Positions 24,102-34,359 of a stretch of 64,000 nucleotides of DNA are shown one piece after another (position 1 is the first letter of the stretch; each line of letters starts with the position of its first letter). Where the stretch lies: contig CM028916.1 in assembly GCA_016801845.1 (NCBI GenBank), positions 18,723,514 through 18,787,513 of the forward strand, given 5' to 3'. Below the pieces are notes generated by a model. That model was not told the DNA's origin. It saw nothing but the letters and a program-made list of their open reading frames with translations, and ran no database searches. A program made the position numbers and the translations under genes. Origin of the DNA: Polydactylus sextarius. Its lineage: Eukaryota > Chordata > Actinopteri > Polynemidae.

Positions 24102-24122
24102 TGTGTGTGTGTGTGTGTGTGT
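24102..24122. repeat. (TG)n/(CA)n in the ZAK 3' UTR
   Basis: About ten TG units lie 12 bp beyond the ZAK stop codon. Confidence 0.9.
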
Positions 24123-24134
24123 CTAATGTGTTTC

Positions 24135-25082
24135 CTAGTCGCTGTCGGGCCACTCAAGCTCCATCATGTCCATGGCCGCAGTAGCCATGTTGATCTTGGT
24201 TCCGTGCCGCACGCTGCAGCTCTTCACAGAGTTCTGATTGGACGAAGCCCGCATGCTCACCTGCACCCCCGAGTGGCCGATGACGCCCACTTCACCTCTA
24301 ATCTTTTGGCTGATGGCTTCGCTGAGGTCCCCTCTGACTCCCATGTCACTCCTGCGACCCCTGGCCACCATCTCACTCCTGACTCCGTGACCTACCATCT
24401 TCATCCCCAGGTCACCCATGTTCATGTTGATGTCCATGTCGCCCAGTCTCTCCATCTCCCCCATGTCATCCATGTCTAAAGACAGCATGTCCCCCAAACC
24501 GCCCAAACTCCCGTGGAGACCCTTGAACATGGTCGGGAGCCTCCCTCCTTCAATCCCTCCCTCATTAAGCCTGTCCCCGAGTTTTTCTATCTCCCACCCT
24601 CCCTCTTCCTTCTCTCCTTCTGCCTCCCCAAACCCACCTGAGAATCCCCGGACTATGGTCGTCACTCTGCTCCTCTGCATGCCACCCCTCTCCTTGTCCC
24701 CCTCCTCCCACGTCCTCTCCTCCCTCTCCACTACACCACCCGGGAAGCTCCGGAGCGTCACTTGCACTCTTCCTCCCTCCACATTCCCACCATCATCTCT
24801 TTCCCTCTGCCCCCAGCTCTTCTCCTCCAGGGTTCCTTCGTCTTCCTCGTCCTCCTCTCCGAACCTCCCATGCAACCCCCGTAGCATGGTGTGAAACCTC
24901 CCGCTGTCCAGTGAACCCATCCCCCTCTCCAGCACCGCGCTGCTGCTCCTCTCAGTGTCCCCGTTGCTGAGGGTGCGGAGGAGACAACTGACACCAGCGC
25001 TGTTGAGCCCTGAACTGTTGGAGTCCTGAGAGTGTGAGCGGAAGAAGGAACCGGAGGAACCGATGGACATTGGTGGGAAGAA
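24135..25082 (-). CDS. map3k20: ZAK-beta-type terminal exon with internal repeats
   Basis: A single 948-nt exon encodes the last 315 residues and the TAG stop (24135-24137). Its end aligns with human ZAK-beta: fish GVIGHSGVQVSMRASSNQNS against human GAVMHSGMQINMQAKQNSS, then fish KINMA against human KVNMA. Upstream, a motif of the form G-R-x-x-T-M-x-R-G-L-x-G-x-F-G-E occurs at exon residues 61-76, 104-117, 138-153 and 180-195. A weaker copy is at 30-41. Glu/Asp/Gly-rich spacers separate the copies. Human ZAK-beta has one related stretch (SLQAMMLMGFGDIFSM). In mammals this tail is reported to bind actin stress fibres and sense mechanical load. Confidence 0.9.
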   Translation of the reverse strand, partial: FFPPMSIGSSGSFFRSHSQDSNSSGLNSAGVSCLLRTLSNGDTERSSSAVLERGMGSLDSGRFHTMLRGLHGRFGEEDEEDEGTLEEKSWGQRERDDGGNVEGGRVQVTLRSFPGGVVEREERTWEEGDKERGGMQRSRVTTIVRGFSGGFGEAEGEKEEGGWEIEKLGDRLNEGGIEGGRLPTMFKGLHGSLGGLGDMLSLDMDDMGEMERLGDMDINMNMGDLGMKMVGHGVRSEMVARGRRSDMGVRGDLSEAISQKIRGEVGVIGHSGVQVSMRASSNQNSVKSCSVRHGTKINMATAAMDMMELEWPDSD

Positions 25083-28026
25083 CTGTTGAGGACAGAGAAG
25101 GAATGAAAGAAAGATCCAAATCATAAGAATGAGAGTGAGATGATTTTGCTTTCAACTACATGGACAGATTTGACTTGATTCCACTTTGACTCACTGGTGA
25201 GATGTTAGAGCGCTCCATGAGTAAGGAGGTAGGACTGGGAGTCATGTTGGACCTCTCCATCAGCCTCTCCTCCCACAGTTTGAGCCTCCTCTCTCTCTCC
25301 TCCAGCTCCTTCTCTTTGGAGTAAAGTTCCCTCTCCAGTTTGCGAAGGCGCTCCAGAGTCGACTCGATTTCACACCTGAGATATTTCCACACAGAGCGCA
25401 CCCACAAACAGAATATCAGTGATCTGTTGTGACTTTTTACATGCAGGTGTGGCCTTGTTTGACTAGCTGCTTCACTGCAGTCACAAAATAACAAATGACA
25501 GTTTGTTCCAAAAGCTACTGAGACCAAGGAAACAAACAAATAAACATTTACAAACGTTTATAAGCTTCCGATATGTTCATATAAACTACCCTTTGGAAAT
25601 CTACTCTTGAAATCACTCATGATTGATATGTTTAAAGTTCCCTTTTGTGTTTTCTTACAGCATGGACTGTACAGCAATATTTATTACACTAATTATCTAT
25701 TATTAATAATCTGACATGAGTTTACTCTCCCTACAGAGTGCAATAAAAAATCCATCCACGTGTCAGTGAGAAGTATTTGACTGCAGTTACTACCTGCTTC
25801 CACAAGAGGTCACTGTGGGAGTGACTGAGTGTTTCAGTGAACCTGCATTTACAAACACAATCAGCTCTCACAGCAACTAAATATAGACAAGAGATCTGAC
25901 GCACAGCCATACCTCCTCCTGTGTTCCTGCCATACCTCCCTATTCATTCATCCCTCCCCTTCACCTCCCTCACTTTCCCTCCTCCTCCTCCTCTCCTTGT
26001 CCAAGTTTTTCCACCCGTACCCAAAACTTCACTCAGAATTGATTGCCTCACTGTACTCATGTTAAATATGCACAGAATCTCGCACCTTCTCTCCTCTGCT
26101 ACATCACCACCTCCCTCCTCTCTCTCTCTCTCTACCCTGTCTCACCCCCGTCATCCATCCACTCTTGTTTCCCCCTCTATCCTCATTGTTTTAGATTTCA
26201 CATACACCCAATACATTTCTGTTCCTCCCTGAACTTCTTTCTCCTCTTCTTTTGCTTCGCACTCGATTTCTCCACCACGCTCCCCGCCCCTGTGTGTCTT
26301 TCTCCCCGTGGTGGAGCGAGGGGCAGAGTGGAGGAGCAGTGGAATCTCTTCCATGGACACTTTCCAGAGAGCTTATTATAGACTGAAGTAGAGTACAGGG
26401 TCACACATTCAACTTCTCTCCTGAGCTTTAGAGTCCACAGAGCTGTGTATGTATGCGTGTGTGTGTGTGTATGTGTCAGTGCTTGCATATTGAGTTTTAT
26501 TTAGAGTAAAGTAAACAACAGATTGCATTTGTCTTGTACTCAGATGCAAATGCAGATACAATCATTTCACTTTGGATACAAAAACACGTGTGTAAGTGTG
26601 AGTGTGTGTACCTCCACTGGTCCTTGTTATGTAGGAAGGAGTTACACTGATCTGGTAGTCTGCTGTCATTGGCCATGGTCTCCAGGGTTACCAGCACCTG
26701 CTTAAACTGTGGACGCTCCTGTAAGATACATACACACACACACAAGGCCAATAATAACTACCTGTCTCAACTATTTTTAATATCTATTAACAACATACAA
26801 GTGATGCACAGTATGAGTTTCAATAAGATAATCTTTGACTCCTTCTTTAGCTTACCTTTGGGTCTGCTTGCCAACATTTCCTCATCAGCTCAGCAAAACT
26901 GGCCGGACAGCTGGTGGGAATGGTCAGTCTCTGGATACGTAGACACACAAACACACCAAGCAACACACCTTTATTTTTTTTTTTTTTTTTAAAAAGCCAC
27001 ATAACCAATGAACAAGCAAACCCCTGAAAACCGAAACTTAAAAGTATATGTAAAACATCTGATATCCATCACTTCATTAGTAGCTGTCAAAGGGAAAATA
27101 AAACTGAAAGTGAAGCAGTGTTTGCTGATCTTTGAGTTTAACACTATTATCAGTATGCTGCATGAGTATCTGTACCAAATTTCACGGCGACCCATTAAAT
27201 GTTTTGCAAGAGACTTCACTAAAACTCTAAAATGTCACAGATATATTGGCAAGAGACTGAAACACTCAAAGAAAACACAATACAGAAAATTGATTTGCAA
27301 ATCAAATATATGACTGAATAAGATATATCTTCATTGATCCCCATGTGGAAAACTCAAATAAATCATATAAGGCAGAAACATTTTAACAAGAAAATAATAT
27401 AATACAATAGAATCAAAAAATATTAAAAAAATATTGCTAAGTCCATATTGGTTCTCAGGAGCACTCAACAGATCCTTGTATTAGGCAAAATTCACTTCAA
27501 ACACTGATAAGAACACAGAGAATAAAACAGACAATAATGGTTTTATGAAGAAACTCCTCCACCCACAATAACAAACTAATAAAATACACTTTTGGAGTCT
27601 CTAAAACATGAAATCTTCAAGAGAGTGTTACTGTTTCGTGTTTACAGACTTAACACAACTTGTATTTTATCTCGGTCATCTGTTGAATTTAAAACATACA
27701 CTGAAACTGTTGATATTAGTCAAATTGTTTGACATAAAATAAGAAAATATAAAAGCGTCTGGGTCTGTGTTGTTTATCTTTGTGTAAAATTGTAAACTGT
27801 AGTGTTTTGCCAGTGAGATTAATGCTCCAGCATTAAACATTCCCCCTGGCACTGCCACAGGCCTGGATGATCCAGACAGCTCCATAGTACAGACCAGTAA
27901 ATGGAAACTGTTTTCTGTGGGGATTAATCCTAAAATATCACTGAGTGTGAGGGGAGAGAGGGCAAGTTGGAGGGTCAGGAAGAGGTATAGAAGTGGAGGG
28001 GAAAATCAGAGGGAGACTGGGAAAGA

Positions 28027-28057
<31 letters not shown>

Positions 28058-28128
28058 ATTTAGGGAGAGTATTTGGAGATTAGCCAGGAGCTACGCAGGA
28101 ATCATGTTCTCTGAGTTGTTTGTTGGCC

Positions 28129-28191
<63 letters not shown>

Positions 28192-31100
28192 GGAGGAGGA
28201 TTCATACACGTCAATAACTGAAACTGTGTAACCATCACCACCCATAAACATTTTGAATCAACCCTCCTAACGCTGCAGTCTTTCTTCAACGTATCTCCCT
28301 CTCTGTCTGTCTCTCTCTCGTAAAGGCTGTAGCTAGGGGGATGGGGGATAGGAGGGTAATGGGGATGGTTGGGGGGGTCTGGCTGAGCTCCACTGCTGTG
28401 TATCCAGGCCTTACAAGAGCAGGGAACTGACATCAGGCCTAAAAATACCCAGCCTCAGCCTCACCAGCTTACAGTGGAAACCATGAGAGCATCGCATTGT
28501 TCCTCCAGCCTTCTCAAACTCTCAAACTCTGGTGGGTCAACATGCTTAGTCGTTGTCAAAACGGTGTCCTCACGTGTGTGCATGTGTGCACGTGTGTATG
28601 CGTGTGTGTGTGTGTGTGTGTAGGGGTTACCTCTTGTTTTTCCACCACCAGCCATGCAACCTGCAGCCCCTCAAAACCCTTGAAAGGAACCTCCCGAGTC
28701 AGCATCTCCCACAGCACCTGTCCACAGAGCAGACTGTTGGTTCATTCAAACAGACGTGAGTGTGTTGACAAGCTGCTCGTAGCTACAAACACACTGTGTA
28801 TCTGGTTCTGATTTGTTCTCTGTGGAATTGAAGTTTTGATAATGTCTGAATAGCCAAGATTGATTTCTGATTTCTTACAGTCCTAATATTTATACAACAC
28901 AACCAACTCACCACACCATAAGAGTAGGTGTCACAGGTCTCAGACACAGGAAGACTCTGAATGACTTCAGGAGCCATCCAGGGGAAAGTGCCCACCACTG
29001 TCATGTGTGTGGTATGAGAGAGGAACTTAGACGCCCCAAAATCACAAATCTGAAAGAGAGATAGAGAGAAACACTGAGGACAACTCAAACAATAGATACG
29101 TACCTCAGCTGAAAGACTAACGCATATTTGTCAGAAGTCAGAGGTTCACTGTTACAAACCTTCAGCACTTTGTCTGCGGTCATCACCACTGTAAACAAGA
29201 GAACAGAGAAAACACTCAGATCTGTGGGAAATATTAAAATATCAAACAGAAAAGAGTTTGAGAGACCGTACGTTACCGTTACGTGACTTGAGGTCTCTGT
29301 GAATGACTTTGACTGGAGCCTCTGCATGGAGGTAATGCATCCCTGAATCAAAGATGACATTTAATTAATTAAATAAATAAAAAACTACAACCTTTTAATA
29401 TTTAATTTGCGATTTCTTGTGAAATTTCGTGCTCATAGGTTAAATTTGGTCAAATATCAAATTTGCATATTGTGAGACCAGAGATTTAAAAAAAAAAAAA
29501 AAAAAAAACAAAGCGTTGTCGTCATCAGGTTAATCAGGACCAAGCTCATTTGAATTTAGATAAAAGAATTTAGATCCCGTCTTTGACTTATTACTATTAT
29601 TGAAAATTCATCTCCAGGAACATCTGAAAACATAAATCTTTCTTACTTCAAGGTGTTTAAGAAATCATGAATTCATTTATTCAAAGGGAAAATCTTCTTG
29701 ACTCTTTATAAACATGAATTTACTCAGCAGATAAGCAACCTATCACCTCTGGTACATGATGAGTAGAATATATAACCAAGAACATGCTTGTACATTTGAG
29801 ACTAAATGTCTCGTTATTAGTTTCATTTCCTGTACCTTTGGCTATGTGTATGGCCCAGGCCATGATCTGCTCCATGTCCATCTCCTCACTCTGCTCACTG
29901 GAGAGGTACTCATACAGAGACCCTCCACTGGCATATTCTGTAACAAGTCATACACAATCACGCAGAAGCAGAAGAGAACAGTTATAAAGAGAGAAAGCAT
30001 GTGAACAAGTGCATACACAGCTGTGTTATTTGTAGCAGAATGAATGGATGTACACAGACGCATTAGTATTACTGTATTTCTCCTGTCACAGAGTGAACAA
30101 ATCTGTTTCAGTTTGATCCTCAAAATCTTTAAACACTGGTTGTTGAAAGAGTAAATATTAGCTTTTATAATGCGGTTCATAAAAAGCAACAGCAGGCATC
30201 ACAGCATTTTCTCTGTGTTTTTATTTTCTCACTGGCTTGGACATTTTCTGCCGTGCAGTTATAGTCTACCTCGATATATGACAGTGTGTGAGAAACATCA
30301 AACACAGTTAAGTGCCGCACACTACACAGACACAGACTAAACACAGAGAAGCCAGTTCAAAACAGTGGAAAGTTCACAACCTTCACACGCTGACTGCAAC
30401 GCAGATTATCTCTGAACTTTCAACCTTTCCCATTTTCCTATAACGTCTGGTTATTCAAGGAGACGAGTGGAAGACAGAGGATTTTGTCCAATGAAAGGTC
30501 TGTGGAGCCCAGCGAGTAGAAAATGGAAAAATCTGTCTCTTCATGACTAAATGTTGCCATTTGCAAGTTCACTGAGTCCAAAATACAATTCCTGAACCAA
30601 TTCTCAGTTATGCCTACTGTACCTCTTTTATTTTTAGTCATCTTTGTATTTGGTGGGACTCAACTGCTATTACTTGACAAGACTGTAGTTGTGTGTCGGT
30701 GCTTTATCTTAATCATATGACCCCATCCAAGATTACAACCACATCCAAACATGCTGGTCTCAGTTACAAATGTCCTGCCAGGAAACACAGCAAGAAGCAG
30801 CGCTGTGACTACACACTGATACTTCAAAACACACACATAAACACCGGTCTGCCATCAGAGCATGTGCTAACGCGTCTGTAAGTGGCACATGTAGTATCAA
30901 ATACAAACTAATAAAGCAGATACACTCACCACTTGTATCATTTTTATAGGAGAGAGCAAACTGCTCTGACTGTAATATTTCCATGACTTGACTTAAATCT
31001 TGACCCAACCTGATGTAATTTATTTAATTTAGACTGTAACCTCATAGATAACAACACACATCTTTATTTGTAGAGCACTTTTCTTAAAGATAACCCTTAT

Positions 31101-33917
31101 CTGAATGATAAGGATTTTTAGAAAAAAAAAATCATGTTTATGGTTGCAGGTTTATGTTTTTGTGAGGACATTTGAAAGGAATCACACATAAATCACACAC
31201 ACACACACATACAAAGACACACGGGGTCTGACCTGTGACAATGCCATAGTTGGGAGATTCCAGCACAGCTCCATAAAACTGAATGATGTTCTTATGACTC
31301 AGGACACTGAGAATCTCAGCCTGGACGAGGAGACGAGAAAAAGAAAAACAGACGGATATATGAACAACTTCATTTTTCCAATGTCTGACACTGCCAAGGA
31401 AACATGACCTTTAAGAGAATAATCATCCCTGATAGGTTGAGAATGTAAAATTTAGAATTTTTAACTTGTTATCAGAGTTTAAACTAAACCCTGACGGTGT
31501 CTCTCACATGTCTGAACTCAGGTCTGAGCCTCTTTCATATCGTGGGTCGAGTCTCCAAACAAAGACTTTTCACACTGCTGCAACAAACACGCCATTAATC
31601 TGAACTGACATATAGGTCACAACCTCTGCGTATGTGGAATATGTAACAGTTGCCAAGCAACATAATATAATAACAAATCATAGATTTGATATTATCACAC
31701 AAAAACTGTGAGTCCACACCAAACTATTTTCTGAACAAACTATTTTCTTTTTGATTCCCATTGTTTCCTCCATGTGTGAGGTCATCAGTATAAACATCAG
31801 TTCAGTTTTAGATTTGTAAATACACTGATGTAATGTCAGTACAGTTACACAATACAACATGTTGAGCTACCTGTGGTTTCCATTTTTATGGGTCAATGAA
31901 TATAAATGGGCAAAATATTGTATTCACACTCCAAACAAATAGAGGGCAGTATGTCACCAGAAAGCTGTAGTGTCCTTTCTTTTTAAAAACAAGGAAATGC
32001 ATCCTTTGGTTCCTCCTCCTCCCTTCAATTTGACCCATGTCTTAACCACTCCATGTCAGTCAGACTGATTGTTGGACAACACAAACACTGTCAAAAAATC
32101 CACATTCTGTGTGCCTGTCACCTGGGTGTGCATTAGGGTTTGCTGCTGGGCTCACAGGACACAGAATCAAGCTTCATCCCTCACGTTCGGTTGATGTAGT
32201 GTTGACATGGACTGGGAAAATGTCTTTATCGGTTGTTGTTGGACTGACTGTGTTGATTTCAAACCCAGTCCGACAAACATGGAAGATGTGGTGCTGGCAG
32301 ATATTAAGGATGAGCAAAGGGAGATCGAGGAGACGGAGCAGCAGCAGCATCAACAACTGAGTCGGGGGAAAGAAGAGGAGTGGCTGCATCCTCACAGTTA
32401 CTACTTCCTGATGTCACTGAGGACAGACTGGACGCTACAGTAATTCACCATCACCTCATGAGGTACAGTGACATTAGAAGATGAGATGTAGTAGCTTGTT
32501 GGTTAAAATGCTAATTTCAGTTGACATTTCTGCAACACTGTACATGGATGTCACTGACATGATGTTGTAACTGTTATTTCACCACACTCCCCTGATTGTG
32601 TATCATTTTTGAATTAAACTAATATAATTACATATCGATCTTAAAGCTACAGCGCCACTGTATTTTGGGGAGATTTATAATCAGCTATTTATATCTTATC
32701 TGATTATCTAGTAGTTTCTTTTCAGATGAATAGTTAAAAATAACATAAACTATTGTTAAATCTATAATAAAGCCTCTTTTCATAAATGTTATTTATTATA
32801 TAAAATTATAACATGTACTCTACCTTGACGGACATTTTACTGTAATAGATGATCAATAATAATCAAATAACATTTTGGTGCTAAAACTTCTGAACTCTTA
32901 TTTTAAAACTTTTAACTTTTGATTAGCAGGACGTTTACTTGTAAATGTGTGCTTCTTATAAAAAGCCTTTTTTTTCTGAAGCACATAACAGTGATATGAA
33001 CGCGTCTTCCACCACAGTGTTTGTGCAGATGTCCAGGATCAGCTGAAATATGTTTCAGCTCCATTTGAGATGAAGTGTTGCAGGAGAAGATCCACAAACA
33101 ATCCACTCAGCTACAGTTGAGTAATTTATCCAATGATCCATCAAATTTGTATTTACACTTGAGCCGCACGCACAGTTTTACACGTCTGCCCACCCTGCAT
33201 GTGTTTGTGCGATGGTGTGAGAAAGTGACTGTGAGAGAAAATAAGTCAAACAAGAAATCACAACAGTGACACTGTGCCCGATTCACCCTCAGGTCGCCCT
33301 GATTTCTCTGACACTGACTTGTGAACCTAAACCACTCAAGTCCAGTTTCAATAAGATGGAAGGAAATCTTATTCGGGGGTCATGGTGGCCCTGGACTGTT
33401 GAGTATTAAAGCCACAAATGACCACACACCTCGCCCTCCTGACATACAATGGGAGGAACAGGGGGAGTGCTGGCATAAATAAAACTGCTCCATCCACAAA
33501 GGACTGGGAGGAGTGAAAGGAGGAGGGGGACAAAAAAGAAGGTATGTTTAAGATAAACACATGTTCAACAACAGGAGAGGAGGGGGAGGAAGGCGGGGGG
33601 CTTTGGATAGGGGAGTTCAAAGACAATCCTGGAAATTAGTGGAAATCCAAAGCTGACAGCAGCTTTGGATGTTAATATATTGTGTGTTAGACTCTGCTGC
33701 AGGAGTGGTGCGTGTGTGTGTGCGTGTGTGTGTGCGTGTGTGTGTGTTCCTCCCTTACCTCTTTGTCAATCTTGAGCAGCTTCTTCACAGCCACTTCCTT
33801 GTCCTGGGAAATCCACAGAGCTCTGTAGACGCTCCCGAAGCTTCCTCCTCCACAGTTCTCATAGAAGAGCAGGTCCTCATGCTTTATCTGCACAAACGAC
33901 GAGCCAGGGGACGACAT
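24135..33917 (-). CDS. map3k20: Mitogen-activated protein kinase kinase kinase 20 (ZAK), beta-type isoform only
   Basis: This is a complete MLK-family MAP3K that feeds the p38 and JNK pathways. Coding exons in transcript order are 33759-33917, 31233-31320, 29836-29937, 29277-29342, 29160-29188, 28912-29049, 28631-28717, 26856-26930, 26612-26718, 25195-25375 and 24135-25082. They total 1980 nt, 659 residues plus stop. The start ATG at 33915-33917 gives MSSPGSSFVQIKHEDLLFYE, nearly human ZAK. Catalytic parts are the glycine loop GGGSFGSV (24-30), VAVKK with Lys45, HRDLKSRN with Asp133, DFG with Asp151, and the activation loop SHTTHMTVVGT (159-169). Thr165 replaces the Ser of human. A leucine-zipper coiled coil follows at about 287-325. 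The C-terminus is ZAK-beta type; no SAM or ribosome-sensing alpha region exists before the next gene. Human ZAK-beta is 455 residues, so the last exon is greatly enlarged. Confidence 0.93.
25195..25375 (-). CDS. map3k20: ZAK leucine-zipper exon 10
   Basis: The exon encodes CEIESTLERLRKLERELYSK and then a Glu/Arg-rich helix ending KLWEERLMERSNM. This is the zipper that dimerises mixed-lineage kinases. After it comes a short Ser/Pro stretch with MERSN occurring twice. The exon ends in phase 0 at 25195 with a GTGAGT donor, so both alpha- and beta-type tails could be spliced to it in principle. Confidence 0.93.
26612..33917 (-). CDS. map3k20: ZAK kinase-domain exons 1-9
   Basis: These nine exons encode residues 1-284, the whole Ser/Thr kinase domain. 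The signature sequence runs from ENCGGGSFGSVYRALWIS through EYASGGSLYEYLSSEQSEEM, KVIHRDLKSRNVVM and ICDFGAS to GTFPWMAPEVIQSLPVSETC. It closes with NDSRLPDQCNSFLHNKDQWR. Exon 5 (29160-29188) is only 29 nt. Every split codon rejoins to the residue expected from human ZAK, with no frameshift or missing catalytic residue. Confidence 0.94.
26931..28630 (-). other. ZAK intron 7, 1.7 kb
   Basis: This intron is AT-rich with an A/T homopolymer near 26972-26993 and the GA and GT microsatellites. No exon-like block flanked by splice sites was found. Confidence 0.6.
28131..28190. repeat. (GT)30 microsatellite in a ZAK intron
   Basis: A perfect 60-bp GT tract in intron 26931-28630. A (GA)n tract lies at 28031-28055 and an interrupted GT tract at about 28571-28621. 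Confidence 0.97.
31321..33758 (-). other. ZAK intron 1, 2.4 kb
   Basis: The intron separates the start exon from exon 2. It contains one open plus-strand frame of 78 codons at 32207-32443, listed separately, and a TG-rich stretch at 33711-33748 beside the exon 1 donor. Nothing else is recognisable. Confidence 0.6.
32207..32443 (+). CDS. Unassigned 78-codon ORF in ZAK intron 1
   Basis: The frame starts MDWENVFIGCCWTD. After an internal Met it becomes acidic and Gln-rich (DIKDEQREIEETEQQQHQQL) and ends LMSLRTDWTLQ. I do not recognise it. The composition looks more like coding sequence or a decayed mobile-element fragment than random intron. A ribosome context, promoter and splice structure are not evident, so it could be chance. 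Confidence 0.15.
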   Translation: MDWENVFIGCCWTDCVDFKPSPTNMEDVVLADIKDEQREIEETEQQQHQQLSRGKEEEWLHPHSYYFLMSLRTDWTLQ

Positions 33918-34200
33918 GGCATACTGACTCACGCGCACGCACACATATATACACGCACAAACACGCACACACGCGCAAGGAGACTCCAAAAAGGGCGCGC
34001 GCTCGCTCAAGCACGACAACCACTGCCAATTCCACAAAACAGTAAATACACAATTCACTGATCAGCGCCGAGCAAGTGGAAGGAGAAGAAGTAAATGAAA
34101 GAGAGGCGGAGTAGTTTCCTCCACAGGGTCGGAGTGTGGATGTTGTCAGTCGGCGGAAGAGATTGTCAGAGAAGAACCCAGAAAGTGCTGGAAAGAGAGA
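33918..34200 (-). promoter_or_regulatory. map3k20: Likely ZAK 5' UTR and promoter region
   Basis: Immediately upstream of the ZAK start codon, sequence becomes CpG-rich (GGGCGCGCGCTCGCTCAAGC near 33990). It is followed by a purine/pyrimidine-rich stretch with no TATA box. This suggests a CpG-type promoter; the start site cannot be placed. Confidence 0.35.
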
Positions 34201-34306
34201 GAGAAGTTAGCTCCCCGTGAGTCAGGAAAAGTCAAAGCCCCTCTGTCACTACTGGGAAAGGTATTACATTGCCTGATAGTGGTGATCCAGTGGAACTGCA
34301 ATACAA

Positions 34307-34308
34307 AA

Positions 34309-34351
<43 letters not shown>
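34307..34351. repeat. (CT)n(CA)n microsatellite upstream of ZAK
   Basis: A short CT tract runs into about 16 CA units. Confidence 0.95.
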
Positions 34352-34354
<3 letters not shown>

Positions 34355-34359
34355 GGGAG

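Noticed and set aside
24135..24894. Long plus-strand and alternative minus-strand frames across the ZAK terminal exon
   Set aside because: They are shadows of the real minus-strand exon; their Ser/Pro-rich translations arise from antisense of Gly/Glu codons.
25921..26381. Open frames in a pyrimidine-rich stretch
   Set aside because: Low-complexity CCT/CTC sequence in a ZAK intron, with no splice sites fitting the kinase frame.
28080..28433. Frames encoding Cys-Val or His-Thr repeats
   Set aside because: They translate CA/GT microsatellites. Similar frames at 22616, 53008, 55026 and 60099 were dropped for the same reason.
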